Shown: positions 18,965 through 29,284 of the stretch, one piece after another
How the letters are laid out: every line of letters starts with the position of its first letter
Position numbering within the stretch: the first letter of the stretch is position 1
Translations under genes and position numbers: made by a program
Assembly: GCA_963576735.1 (NCBI GenBank)
Contig: OY755175.1
Span: 19,050,401-19,114,400, forward strand
Direction: 5' to 3'
Length of the DNA: 64,000 nt
Origin: Bedellia somnulentella
Lineage: Eukaryota > Arthropoda > Insecta > Lepidoptera > Bedelliidae
Notes under the pieces: model-generated
What the model saw: only the letters and a program-made list of their open reading frames with translations
What the model was told of the DNA's origin: nothing
The model's database searches: none

Positions 18965-19490
18965 TTATTTACACAAATGTAAAATTTATTAAATGTAATT
19001 TATTTACTTCTTGAGAGGATCTGAGGCATTTGTTTTTCTGAATAAAATAAATACTATGTACGGATGTCCTGACTCAATAACTCCGGATCTTCTATATTTT
19101 AGGCAAAAACTTTACCTATGGACACAGAAGTCAGAAACTTAAGAGTCATTTAATTTATATTGTAATTTAACACCCTTGGTTGTTTCTGCCAAATATTTAC
19201 TGTGAAAATAATAGGAAGTTAAATTTTGAACGAAAACAATGAGAATTTTCCTGAAGTTATTTGAAGTGAAACGAAATGGGAGATGATTAAATTTCAAGTT
19301 CATTTGGTCAATTTGATTGGCTTCATTTCGCAGTTTGTTATATAATTTCTGAATTTTCAAATGTTATTAAAATGTATCTGAGAATCTCATTAGAATTTAC
19401 TTAATCGACTATTGGAACTCTTAGAATGTTCGGCCTTTTAACAAGACTATTACTCGGTTTATTTACAGGGTATTTCGATGTAATCATGAT
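18965..19490. other. Unassigned AT-rich stretch
   Basis: No recognised repeat or gene. The 73-codon minus-strand frame at 19,139-19,360 has no known similarity. Confidence 0.4.
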
Positions 19491-19496
19491 TTTTTA

Positions 19497-19748
19497 GCTG
19501 TGTAGTGCCGGCTTAGAATAGCACTATCCCATTTCTTCCGATGGGTGTACGTAAGAGGCGACTAACGGTATTAGGGCTTTTAAGGGATTTCTGGGCGATG
19601 CGGTTGGAAACCCATCACCAAAAACCTTTATTTCACCATCTTTTCCCCACGCAACTTTCAAAGGTGGTTGAGGAATTTGTAATTCCCTAGCTCTGGCTAC
19701 CCCTTCATGGGATTTATAGCCGTGAGTATAAGTATGTATGTATGCATG
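19497..19748 (+). mobile_element. Ret-A retroposon, near full-length
   Basis: All blocks are present from GTGTAGTGCCGGCTTAG to CCGTGAGTATAAGTATG. It is subfamily 1 (CCGATGGGTGTACG). The antisense strand is open through the whole element, which I regard as chance. Confidence 0.9.
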
Positions 19749-19889
19749 ATTTTCAAAAGTGATGATCTCTGAAGTGCGCACTAAAAAACAATTTTGGTGA
19801 GCGAGATGGTTTGATAAATAATTGAGACCGGTGCTGTTATACCAAAATTCGAATTCAATTAGATAGAAAGATATGTTCTGAAGAACACC

Positions 19890-20020
19890 AAAGATTAAAA
19901 AGAGCATGTATAAGAAGTAACTGAATATAAGGAAAGCAAAAGAGATTTGGCAAGATAGTGGAAAGCGGTGATCGATAGTCTCTGCGTACCACAATGGGAA
20001 TAAGGAGCGTGAGTATAAGT
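19890..20020 (+). repeat. Line-B 3' end
   Basis: AAAAAGAGCATGTATAAG, GCGGTGATCGATAGTCTCTG and AGGAGCGTGAGTATAAG. A deletion lies in the CMKRLMD segment. Confidence 0.75.
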
Positions 20021-20694
20021 TATTAAGTTTACAAAGGCTGTACTGCAGCCTAGTAATAGTAAATTCCTGGGGATGATAAGATAATTGGTAATATTTCAAC
20101 TAGAATGAAATGTAATCAAGTTTTATATTACAACAAAAAAACATAAGCATTTGGAATACGACCTTAAAACTCTGTGTAAAGTATTTTTAACCGACTTCAA
20201 AAAAAGGAGTGTTCTCAATTCGACCGTATATATATATTTTTTTTTATGTATGTTCGCCGATTACTTCGCCATTTATGAACCGATTTTGATTATTATTTTT
20301 TTATTCGAAAGAAGATACTCCCGGATTGGTACCATGATGAGGATATCGGGGTCTGATGATGGGATCCTGGAGAAATCGAGGGGAACTCTCAAATTTTATA
20401 GGCAAATGTACTGCGTTTTACATATTTTCTGAACTTATATTGGCATTTGCTCCTAAAAATCATATTGTTATGCTGCTGAGCTGATGATGGAAGGTGCGGC
20501 TCCTCAATCACTAGGAGTTAGGAAACAGTTCTTTCAACATTATATATAGATTTATACACCTCTTCGTAGCTTTTATGAAGAGAAGTACAGGTTCACTAAA
20601 CATTTCTTTTGTTATGTTATTGTTACCGAGAAAGTACCATGAGACCAGGATCTGATGATGGCATCCCAGGAAATCGAAGGGACTGTCGAAACTC

Positions 20695-20822
20695 ACAATC
20701 ATGTGACAGTGTATTTGTTCAAAACGCCGATAGGCCTGCCCTGTATAACGTGAGAACACTGCCTAAGCAAATCGTGGGTACTCTGAACAACAGGTGACTA
20801 TGTCACGTGATATTCAGAATCT
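20695..20822 (+). repeat. Sine-S body fragment
   Basis: AATCATGTGACAGTGTATTT, CGATAGGCCTGCCCTGTATA and GGGTACTCTGAACAACAGGT match the middle of Sine-S. The head and 3' end are missing. Confidence 0.8.
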
Positions 20823-21182
20823 AATATTAATTTTTGTATAATAAAAAAAGTAAAAGTAAATTCGCCCTACTATCTATGTCTGAGTATTACAATCTAAACA
20901 ATATATATATATCGCCTAACGTTTTAAATGGTAATACGTACAAAAATCAATTTACCCTACAACTACAAGGTACCCTACATTTCACATGTATATGAAGTGC
21001 GAAATACACACTTATTATTATCAATCATCATCACGCAGGCTGGCACCGGCTCACAAATTAATTTAAGAGAATTTTAAGATTTAGGAAGGTTGAACTGACG
21101 CGTGTGTTATAAAGAAATTGCTAAGGTATTAATCACAGTACTCATATTCAAATAAAAAAATTATTTTGTACTTTTTAGAACT

Positions 21183-21463
21183 ATATCGCCGTGTAGTGTC
21201 GGCTATGCCGTGTAGTGTCGGCTTAGAATAGCACTACCCTGTTTCTACCGATGGGTGTACGTAAGAGGCGACTAACGGTATTGGGGCTTTTAAGGGATTT
21301 TTGGGCGATGCGGCTGGAGACCCATCACCAACAACCTTTACTTAAATATCCTTTCCCCACTCAATTTTCCAAATGTGGCTGAGGAATTTCTAATTCCTTA
21401 GCTCTGGCTACCCCTTCTAAGGATTTATAGCCGTGAGTATATGTATGTATGTATGTATGTAGG
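21183..21463 (+). mobile_element. Ret-A retroposon with duplicated 5' terminus
   Basis: GCCGTGTAGTGTCGGCT occurs twice in tandem at 21,188-21,225 before a complete subfamily 1 body and tail. Confidence 0.9.
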
Positions 21464-21755
21464 ACTAGATTGTTTATTTTCGGTTGTTTTTCCAACTATG
21501 AAGTCGGTTTTCTTTTTGTTAAAAATTATGAAGAAATCTGTTCAGATAGAAGAGAGATTTGATTTTAAATTTAATAAAAAATAAGTTTTAAATTGGCATA
21601 TGTAGAAACATATACTTTATATTTTATGTTAATGATATTAACTAATTAAAGTAAAACAATCTGATTTGGATCTAAACTGTGTATATTTATTTATTATTCA
21701 TTTGTTTATGCTTTTCACAACATTTTACTCATGTTACTTTCCACCTACCGCGTAG

Positions 21756-21847
21756 ACCACCGGAGATGCTACCAACTCCGCAACGAATGTCAGGCCATCC
21801 ATATTATGCTGACAGCTCATATGAAAATCAACTTGAGAAGCCTGATG
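21756..21847 (+). CDS. Candidate 92-bp internal coding exon of a host gene
   Basis: A long pyrimidine-rich tract ending CCACCTACCGCGTAG (no earlier AG for ~45 bases) is followed by an open segment and a donor CCTGATG|GTAAAT. Read from the second base it gives 30 codons with the balanced composition of a real protein. Segments include PPEMLPTPQRMSG and HPYYADSSYENQLEKPD. The other forward frame checked contains a stop. It is not part of any repeat family in the window. The exon would have phase 2 in and phase 1 out. I do not recognise the protein. The tyrosine/proline-rich look could suit a cytoplasmic tail or adaptor region, but that is a guess. It may instead be chance. Confidence 0.45.
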
Positions 21848-21849
21848 GT

Positions 21850-22850
21850 AAATACACATTCCATCGCAGACTTGAGCGGACATTTAGTTTCAAATAATTA
21901 TACCCAAAAATTAAAAAAATATGTTAACAGTTATGGCAAAGGTTATTAAACATACAAGATAAACCTATAATACAATTAATAACACATCGATTTGACACAA
22001 AGTAAGGTAACTTTCATGAAATATTATCTAAACTTGACGATACATTTAATAATAATATAATGCACAAATAAATGTTATTCAAGAATAAGAAACAATAATT
22101 GATATTCTTCATTCAAGTGTGGCGGCAATTAAACCAACAACCTCGAGGCCTAAAAGCCAGCCATTTGTCTATCATACCACGGACGCCATAATAAATATAC
22201 GAGGACCTGATAAATGCAGATTGAAGTAGATTAAAAACTACAGCCAATTACTGGTTGGTAGTAGCTAGTCAGACATGCCTCCAAAAGCGCATTACAGAAA
22301 GCGCAAAAGAAATCGTTTTCTACTAAAATACTTAGTGAAGAGTTAAAACTAAGGATGCTCCCAGCTTTCCAAGCTCAGTTGCAATCGAGAGCTTTGAGTG
22401 GGCTTCTATTTACATAAAAAGCTCATTCCTTTAAGGCGGCTAAAAACGACTGTGCGGGGAAATCCCATGTTTGCGAAGTTACATAACTAACAACGCTGAG
22501 CCCTCGGCGGTTCTCCAGCCGTATTTATCTTGAACCGTAAAATTTGGAAACCTCGTTAAAAATTGTTCAGTAGTTTTAATGCTCTTGTGTTGCTGATTTG
22601 TTTGGTACACAATATTGTAATTTTATTCGTGTGAGATGTTATGTTGTTTAGCTTAAATGGATTACAGCCTATGTGTGGCTCGAACCTAACCTGAATAGGG
22701 TGACTTGGCCAAAGTACACTGGTATAGCGTGGTCTCCAAAGATCCACATCTTCATCATTATCCAATCTTAATTAGCTACTTGGTGATTCAAACCCGCAAT
22801 TTCCTGTCAAATTGACTTGATTGTTATATATCGAATTACACACTTCGGGA
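21850..22850. other. Probable intronic sequence, no repeat recognised
   Basis: About 1 kb downstream of the candidate exon free of the window's common repeats. The open frame at 22,556-22,765 (minus) contains WRPRYTSVLWPSHPIQVRFE but no family I can name. Confidence 0.4.
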
Positions 22851-22854
22851 CTCA

Positions 22855-22912
22855 AACCCAAGACTTCCGTAGTGCGAGCGAAATGCGCTACCGCTACATC
22901 AAGGAGGAAGAT
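22855..22912 (-). repeat. tRNA-like SINE head, fragment
   Basis: On the minus strand, GATGTAGCGGTAGCGCATTT (A box) and CTTGGGTTTGAGTCCC (B box) are spaced as in a tRNA. No SINE body was identified. Confidence 0.5.
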
Positions 22913-22998
22913 TTAAATTAATATTACCTAATTTTATGGATTTTCCAGCAATTATCGTAAATTAAAAAGTAAAGTAAAAATATTTTTAGTTAAAGAAT

Positions 22999-23047
22999 TA
23001 CCGTGATAGCTCAGATGGTAAAATACCGCTTATCGTGCAGTCACTAG
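22999..23047 (+). repeat. Sine-S head, fragment
   Basis: ACCGTGATAGCTCAGATGGT and CGCTTATCGTGCAGTCACTAG match the tRNA-like head of Sine-S up to before the B box. Confidence 0.6.
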
Positions 23048-23049
23048 AG

Positions 23050-23398
23050 AAACTGACTAGTAACATCAATATACTAATAAAACCCTTTCAGTACACAGAC
23101 GAAAAAAAAATTACCCATAATGAAATTACCCTGAGGGTGAATTCGTAAAAAGCTATATTTTAAAAGAAGACGACTTCCCCTTTGTTCAAGTCACTCTTTC
23201 GACAAATCTACGAAGGAAAGATATTAAAATTTAATTAAGCATCCCGCATTTTTTCGTCTCGCGCGATTGAAGTGCGCCCATTGTTTTTCGCAAGAAAAAC
23301 TGTAATTAATGTTTAGCTGAATTGGATTCGGAACAATGTTGATTGAAACGGATTGTAATTTTACTCCAAAATACTTGGTTTTTTCATCTATTAAACTA
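23050..23398. other. Unassigned stretch
   Basis: AT-rich with no recognised feature. Confidence 0.4.
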
Positions 23399-23399
23399 T

Positions 23400-23490
23400 A
23401 ACGTTATGCTACTGTCTCGATGGTCGTACGGTTAAAGTATTTGTCTCCTTACGTGGAGGTCTCTATAAGAATCCCGAGGGTACAGGTACA
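23400..23490 (+). repeat. tRNA-like SINE head, decayed
   Basis: TGTCTCGATGGTCGTACGGT and GAATCCCGAGGGTACAG resemble the head of the SINE at 5008. The B box is mutated. Confidence 0.4.
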
Positions 23491-23735
23491 ATCACTAATT
23501 AAAATTGTGACATATCCTTAATTGTTAATGATGATTTGTAAGTTATTTATGTAGAAACGCGCTATCGCGTACAACACTCTGCTGAACAAACACTGACAGT
23601 GCAAGAAGTATCACATTCTACAGCAACACGTAACCAGGCAATATACGTCACACACGCCTTCAAGACGCTATACATATCATACATCGCTGTATCGAAGTTG
23701 TTTTTAAAATAGTTAGCATATATAGGTAGCAAATA

Positions 23736-23985
23736 TTGCCGTGTAGTGTCGGCTTAGAATAACACTACCCCATTTCTACCCGTGGGTGATCGTAAGAGGC
23801 GACTTAGGGTATAGGGTCTTTTTAAGTGATTTTTGGGCGATGTTGTTGGAGACCCGTCACCAAAAACATTTATTATAACCATCTTTTCCCCATCAACTTC
23901 CAAAAGTGGCTGAGGAATTTCTCACTGCAAAGCTCTGGCTACCCCGTTAAGGGATTTATAGCCGTGAGTATATGTATGTATGTAT
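23736..23985 (+). mobile_element. Ret-A retroposon, subfamily 3
   Basis: Complete from GCCGTGTAGTGTCGGC to GCCGTGAGTATATGTATG. Diagnostic changes are CCGTGGGTGATCG, TTTTTAAGTGATTTTT and GACCCGTCACCAAAAAC. Confidence 0.9.
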
Positions 23986-24123
23986 AGAGAAGTTCCAACT
24001 TAATACAGTTGGACCGCGGTCCCCAGGCACACGCCGCCTGGCGGACGATGTTCCCAGCTGATGATGCACAATACTCAACTATCAAATGTGGCTGAAGAAT
24101 TTTTATCTAAGATTACCTTTATA

Positions 24124-24490
24124 CAACGACATGATAGTCCAGTGGGTAGAACACCCGCCCGAAAACAGAAAGGCGTGAGTTCAAATCCTGGGTCGGGCCT
24201 ACACCAATTTGTCTTTTCTAAAGATATATGTGTGGTTAATTTATCATGGTTGTTAACGGTGAGGGAAAACATCGTGAGGAAACCCACATGGCTGAGTTGT
24301 ACTTAGTCATGTGACAGTGTATTCGTACAAAACGGCGATAGGCCTGCCCCCTATCACGTGAGTACACTGTCCATGCAAAACGTGGGTACTCTGAACACCA
24401 GGTGACAAAGTCACGTGATGTTCAGAAGTATTAGTACCTCTGCCAACCCCTTCGGGGATATTCGGCGTGAACGTTTATGTTTATGTTATG
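24124..24490 (+). mobile_element. Sine-S, full-length, 11-bp TSD
   Basis: The most complete Sine-S copy. The head has AGTCCAGTGGGTAGAACACC and the B box GAGTTCAAATCC. The body has GGTTGTTAACGGTGAGGG, GACAGTGTATTCGTAC, TAGGCCTGCCCCCTATCACG and CCAGGTGACAAAGTCACGTG. The 3' end has CCTTCGGGGATATTCGGCGTG, and the tail is ATGTTTATGTTATGTT. TTACCTTTATA is duplicated at 24,113-24,123 and 24,491-24,501. Expected to be Pol III transcribed and mobilised by a LINE. Confidence 0.95.
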
Positions 24491-24794
24491 TTACCTTTAT
24501 AAATTCAGAAATTGCTCTTGGGTGACGGGACCGTAAAGGGTTTGGTAGTGGCAAATTATAGTGTTATATATTATTATAGTATTTGTATAAAACACTAAGT
24601 TAAATTTATGCCGTAAGTCATTGTAACTTATGATTTATAAAAGTAAAGTAACTAAAAAATATCCTACCAAGTACCCATCTAACCTTAAGTCCCAGGTGTA
24701 CAGCAACCAGACAGTAGCTAGCGGAATTGACGAGTTGAATCGCAACAGAGGATCTTTGCACCACGAAAGACACCACTCATTATGTCCACCATCA

Positions 24795-24850
24795 GTATTT
24801 GAAAATCCTCAGCCTGTTTTGAAAGTTGAGACGGAAAATATGACGAAATA
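24795..24850 (-). repeat. Ret-A fragment
   Basis: ATCCTCAGCCTGTTTTGAAAG and GAGACGGAAAATATGACG match the central block of reversed Ret-A. Confidence 0.45.
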
Positions 24851-24914
24851 ATTATCTGGCTTTACCTATCGCACCTCTCGTGTTAATATCCATTTTCAAC
24901 TCAAACTCATACGT

Positions 24915-25240
24915 TAACGGCGTATATACCCGAAGGGGTTAGCAGGTACTAATACTTCTGAACATCACGTGATACTGTTGTCAGAGTACCCACGTTTCGC
25001 TTGGACAGTGTACTAACGTGATAGGGGGCAGGCCTATTGCCGTTGTTGTTGGAATACACTGTCCCAAGACTACGTACAACTAAGCCATGTTTTTTCCTCA
25101 CGATGTTTTCCCTTACCGTTAACAACCTCACATATGACTTTAGAAAAGAAAAATTGGTAGACGCCCAACCCTTGATTTAAACACACGCCTTTCTGTATAA
25201 AAGGTGGAGTTATACCAATTGAGTTATTCCGGCGTGTCGG
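24915..25240 (-). repeat. Sine-S, older copy
   Basis: CCCGAAGGGGTTAGCAGG, CCACGTTTCGCTTGGACAGT, TGTTTTCCCTTACCGTTAAC and GAGTTATTCCGGCGTGTCGG give a near-complete minus-strand copy with many changes. Confidence 0.8.
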
Positions 25241-25244
25241 TATA

Positions 25245-25510
25245 AAGCATCTAGGTTCATATTTTTATGCAACGGCATTTAATTGTTTTCAATAAAGAAA
25301 GCCAACTTTAAAACATTCAGTATTCTACTGGACACGATATATGATATTGGTTAATTGCAAAAATACTGCCATTTTATTTATTTACCAGAAAATTAAATTA
25401 ACCTCACAAATAAAATAAAAAATGCAAAGTGGAAAAGAAATAGGAGCAACCATGACAATAACTGAAAGTAAATATAATTATTCATACAATGGTTACTATT
25501 TAAGACACAG
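25245..25510. other. Unassigned stretch
   Basis: AT-rich with no recognised feature. Confidence 0.4.
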
Positions 25511-25511
25511 C

Positions 25512-25683
25512 TGAAAATCCGAAGAAGGGGTAGCCATTGGTTCAAAATTAGAAATTACTAAGCCATTTTTGCAACGGGAAAAGATCGCCCAACATCTTTT
25601 TTAACAGTCCCGAAATCCTTAGTTACCTCTTGAGAACGCCCACGGGTAGAAATGGGGTAGTGCTATTTAAGCCTACACAGCTT
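25512..25683 (-). repeat. Ret-A retroposon, decayed
   Basis: GAAGAAGGGGTAGCCATTGG, AGTTACCTCTTGAGAACGCC and CACGGGTAGAAATGGGGTAG are preserved. Confidence 0.65.
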
Positions 25684-26329
25684 TCTAGAAATTTAATGAG
25701 GACATTGACTTTAATTTTTTATTTAAATTTGGCTAAGTGTATATAATTATACAACTTTAATAGTTATGTTGAAAAATGACTTTAGGAGGTTCCCATTGTT
25801 GTCTCAAATAACGCCATTCTTATTATATCGTCAACGAGCAAAGTAAATTATTATCGAGGCTGTGATTGAGTGTGCAATAAATAACGCAGCCTTTCGCCGC
25901 CCTGCCGCTGCGTGCTCCGGCAGCCTCGCGCCCTACAAAAATTAGCACACTACCATTTCCTCACAATCATTGACATCTTAATTGTCTCTTAAATTCATCA
26001 CACAGTCACGGAATATTTATTTATTTATTTATTTTGGACAAACAACAGACACAGACTAAATACATTATTTCTAATTAAATTACATGGTGAAATCAGTCTG
26101 TATCCAGAACTGTTCATCACAGAATATAAAAAGAACAAATAGTAGAATTATTATTTGTTAATAAAAACATACTAAGTAAAAATTTACATGTACCTAAAAA
26201 GTTTACCACGCGACATCACCAAGACGCCACGCTTCTAAAAATAGCAAAAACAAAGTTACATCATTAGCTAAACTTTCGTTTGTAGGTTCCGAAAGTTTGA
26301 TGCTAAGCCGTCTGTAGGTGAGCGAAGAC

Positions 26330-26845
26330 GAATTAAAAAATCGAGTGAAGATTCCGCGTGTGTGGAGTGGTGGGCGGGCGGGCGGCCTCGGGGGTGAGGA
26401 GGGGGTATTGATCTCGGCGGGGAGCGCGTGCGCTCGGGGCGGGGGCAACCTCCGGACCACAGCCTCCTCGCGCAGTCCGCAGTCGCTCGTGGCGCTCGCC
26501 GGCCGCGCGCCCGCGACCCCTCAAACCTCCCTCTACAACCCGATGGAATTGCACTAGTGTAACCTCTACTCTCATAGCTCTCACTCGCACCGTTAACGGC
26601 TATGACCTTGAAGTTTCACGTGTGATAAAAATATTTTATCCCTCCAAACAAACTTACAAAATTAGACTAAGAAAGTGTTGGTGAATTAAAAAAGTTGAGT
26701 TTTATGTTCTAAAGTGGTCGTGTCTTGGAAAAGTAGCGGCTGGCTGGAGAGTTCACGGGTCGTTAATTCTGCGGAGAAAAACCGGAAAAGAAGTCTTCGC
26801 CGGCGTCCGCTCATCGGAGTGATAAAATTTATGACAAACGGTAAG
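26330..26845 (+). promoter_or_regulatory. GC/CpG-rich block, candidate promoter and first exon
   Basis: The only strongly GC-rich stretch of this size in the window (26,365-26,525, with GTGGGCGGGCGGGCGGCC and GCCGGCCGCGCGCCCGCGAC). A smaller GC patch precedes it at 25,885-25,935. It is followed by about 300 bases of mixed-composition sequence with no repeats. At 26,831 the sequence ATGACAAACG|GTAAGG offers a start codon directly before a good 5' splice site. This would suit a 5' UTR exon with splicing soon after the start. On the other strand GAATGAAG|GTAAGT (about 26,937-26,950) is also a good donor, so the direction is not settled. No TATA box is evident. Confidence 0.4.
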
Positions 26846-26899
26846 GAAAGTAGTGATAAGGGTTGTCTGCGTGTGTGAGACGGAGCGGAGAGATACGGC

Positions 26900-27160
26900 C
26901 TGCGACAAAATATAGCTTCGCGTCTCCTCGGATACTTACCTTCATTCCTTAATTACAGATCTAACGACGAGATCTCTTCACTGTAATGAGTGCCATAGAA
27001 TGTAGAGTATTATAGAATGAGTAATTGTTTTTGTCAGTGATGATTTATTAACTTAGATTTTATTACTAAACTAGTACTTCGATCTTCACGCTTCTTGATT
27101 AAATATTTTGGTTAAGATTTCTAAATCAGCTTTAAAGGTTTGGACATATATTTTAATTAT
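26900..27160. other. Flank of the GC-rich block
   Basis: Unique-looking sequence with acceptor-like TTCCTTAATTACAG at 26,944-26,957. No ORF. Confidence 0.35.
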
Positions 27161-27166
27161 AATTAA

Positions 27167-27305
27167 TCTATATACATAAAAGAGAGTTGTGTTAGTAACA
27201 CTAATTATAACTCGAGAATAATCATCGCGCTAAATATCGTAGGGGGTAAGCAGTAGAAAAGAAAATACTTAACACCATCCGTGTGAAGCCGGGGTGGACC
27301 ACTAG
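27167..27305 (+). mobile_element. Short Helitron-type element
   Basis: Starts TCTATATACATAAAAGAGAG after A and ends AAGCCGGGGTGGACCACTAG before T. At 139 bp it contains only termini. The GGGGTAAGCAGTAG segment is shared with the copy at 56,409. Confidence 0.8.
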
Positions 27306-27735
27306 TACCGTATAAAATGACTTTGAAGTGTAAATCATGGTTTTTTTTAATGTAATGTAATATTTTTTTAATCTTTCTACTACTTTGAGATACTTTACTT
27401 TAAAAAGTTAAGTCGGATGACATGATAAAATGAAGGTTTGTATTGCCCAAAAATCACTGTAATTGCCCCAACTTTATTTAGCCTTAACTGGACTAGTAAT
27501 TAATCCTTTATCCACTTTATTTCATACGTTACGATGTTACATATGATATGTATATTATTATTTATTTTGCTGAATTTTGCTTCCATTCGCCAAAACATTC
27601 TTAGCTAATGGCGTAATGGTTTTTAATACCTGTCTTCTGCTTTATTTCTATTAGCTTATAAAAACTTGTGTTTTCCCTTCAATGAATCGAAAAATGCATA
27701 AACTGCAATAAGATCCAGATTTTCTCCATCTTAAT
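27306..27735. other. Unassigned AT-rich stretch
   Basis: No recognised feature. Confidence 0.4.
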
Positions 27736-27739
27736 AAAC

Positions 27740-27860
27740 TAGATGGAAAGCATTGGGGCATTTTGGATGATCGGTGGGCGACATGGAAACCAAAAATTTA
27801 CCTCAATCAAACAACAAAAGTGCTTAAGAAATATTTAAGTCCAAAGTTGCAAATATCTTA
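27740..27860 (+). repeat. Ret-A retroposon, very decayed
   Basis: GCATTGGGGCATTTTGGAT, GGGCGACATGGAAACC and ACAAAAGTGCTTAAGAAAT align with the centre of Ret-A. Weak. Confidence 0.35.
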
Positions 27861-27876
27861 AAACGATAAGTCTATC

Positions 27877-28024
27877 GCCCGATTTCTGAATTGAGTATGG
27901 ACTGCTGACTAATAGCTGAGAACAACTTAAGTATCGTTCTGTCACATTGAAATCTTAAAATCTGAATGAGACAAAACGATACTGAATTCGGTCTCAGCTT
28001 GAATACTCAATTCAGAAATCGGGC
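27877..28024. mobile_element. 148-bp foldback MITE with perfect 22-bp TIRs
   Basis: GCCCGATTTCTGAATTGAGT at 27,877 and its exact complement ending at 28,024 form 22-bp inverted ends. Inner arms (AGTATCGTTCTGTC and GAGACAAAACGATACT) also pair, so nearly the whole unit can fold. No TSD is certain. Confidence 0.85.
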
Positions 28025-28066
28025 TTGTATATGTTGTGTAAGAGCGTGGATCAAGTGATAGACTCT

Positions 28067-28080
28067 CTGTGACGTCACAG
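28067..28080. promoter_or_regulatory. 14-bp palindrome containing a CRE core
   Basis: CTGTGACGTCACAG is a perfect palindrome around TGACGTCA, the CREB/ATF binding core. No promoter evidence nearby, so function is speculative. Confidence 0.3.
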
Positions 28081-28244
28081 ATTGCGATGACGTGCTTCTT
28101 TTTGCAACAAGCGCCAGCTCCCTACTCAGTTTACTGTGACATTTTCGTTTTCATTTAAACTTTTACGTAGTCAGAAGTATATATTTAATATGATTATCTT
28201 ATATATGATGAATGGATGAAACCCTCATTGCCAAGTAGTACTTT

Positions 28245-28310
28245 CTTATACATACATACATGTACTCACGCCATTAGTTCCCATCGGGGAAGGCAGAGAC
28301 TATCGATCGA
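28245..28310 (-). repeat. Line-B 3' terminus
   Basis: TACATACATGTACTCACGCC, ATTAGTTCCCATCGGGG and GGCAGAGACTATCGATCG. Only the last ~65 bases remain. Confidence 0.75.
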
Positions 28311-28311
28311 T

Positions 28312-28660
28312 AAATTTTAATAAATATGAAACAACTATTTATAATTATTTACAACAACACTCGTTCTATACGATTGCTGAATTTATTAATAAGTGTGACA
28401 TGTGAATATGACTTTAGATTAAATTTCTTTAAGCTGTTTTCGATTATTTTGTTAATTTTGTATATTTTTGTTTTCTTTTTAATTTTCTTTTCCTTCTGAC
28501 ATAAGTTTTATAATTGAATTTTAATTATTATAATATTTAAACATACTTAATTATTAATTTGAATGTATAAAATTTGCACGCCTCATCGGCAGTATACGAT
28601 CCTGAGAAACCCCTCTAGCTCGACAAACCTCTCTCATGTTAAAATTAATTTGTGCCATAC
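28312..28660. other. Unassigned AT-rich stretch
   Basis: Long T-rich runs (28,440-28,500). No gene. Confidence 0.4.
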
Positions 28661-28664
28661 AAAA

Positions 28665-28735
28665 ATGTAACGTGATGTTCAAAAATATTAGTCCTTCCGC
28701 CATCCCTTCGGGGATTAAAGGCGTTGAGTTTGAGT
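28665..28735 (+). repeat. Sine-S 3' fragment
   Basis: AACGTGATGTTCAAAAATAT, CCGCCATCCCTTCGGGGAT and AAAGGCGTTGAGTTTG match the Sine-S 3' end. Confidence 0.65.
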
Positions 28736-28739
28736 TTGT

Positions 28740-29100
28740 CCTCTTCCCTACTAACAAGATCCTAGAAACTATTCTAATATTTAAGTTGAATTGAATTATG
28801 GAGGTTTTAGACACTTAATCTCCAAACATAATATTGTTGGAATGTTTGCAAGTGTAATCTAAGAAAACAAACAGAACACATTGTGTTAGTGTAGGAAGGA
28901 CACTTAAGAAAGTTTTAGTTGTTAGTTTCCACGCGAAAGGCATTCCTGGAAAGATAAGACGCACTGTGTTATTACAAAATGGAACTTTAACATAAATCTT
29001 TCAGGTAATCAAATAATATCTTTTAAGTAAACAATGGTAGAAATTAAGTTCGAATATATCTCAATTTTTTTTATTTGATGTTAGGTCTGACAGTAATAAA
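28740..29100. other. Unassigned stretch
   Basis: Nothing recognised. AACATAAATCTTTCAG|GTAATC at 28,989-29,008 is a weak recursive-splice look-alike on the + strand. Confidence 0.35.
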
Positions 29101-29103
29101 TTT

Positions 29104-29240
29104 ACACACATATACTTACGGCTATAAATCCAAAATTGGGGTAGCCCAGATTCAGATTGAGAAGTTTCTCAACCAGTTTTAAACGGTGAGTCGGTAAAAT
29201 GTGGTATAATAAAGAATAGGATCGCCTTGTACGAAACTGG
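29104..29240 (-). repeat. Ret-A retroposon, 3' part, decayed
   Basis: CACATATACTTACGGCTATA, TTGGGGTAGCCCAGATTC and TTTCTCAACCAGTTTTAAACG are in the expected order. Confidence 0.6.
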
Positions 29241-29284
29241 TGGGAAGAAACTCATTAGCGTTATTCTAAGACACAATGTGACGT

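Larger units (their letters stand above)
20190..21520. repeat. Element with inverted AACCGACTTC ends, carrying two insertions
   Basis: AACCGACTTCAAAAAAAGGA at 20,190 and the reversed GAAGTCGGTTTTCTTTTT at 21,500 form inverted ends. The left part has GTTCTCAATTCGACCGTAT and GGTCTGATGATGGGATCC. The block recurs near 60,545 (GAGAACCTCCTATTTTTGAA then GTCGGTTGG). A Sine-S body and a Ret-A copy lie inside. Confidence 0.55.

Noticed and set aside
19524..20099. 191-codon minus-strand open frame
   Set aside because: It reads antisense through a Ret-A copy and a Line-B fragment. The Ret-A antisense strand is open in several copies but its frame shifts between subfamilies, so coding is not supported.
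26203..26590. Overlapping proline/arginine-rich open frames in the GC-rich block
   Set aside because: High GC content removes stop codons in all frames. Low complexity, no domain and no agreement on a frame.
28989..29008. Second recursive splice site (TTTCAG|GTAATC)
   Set aside because: Poor pyrimidine tract and a weak donor half compared with 56,740.
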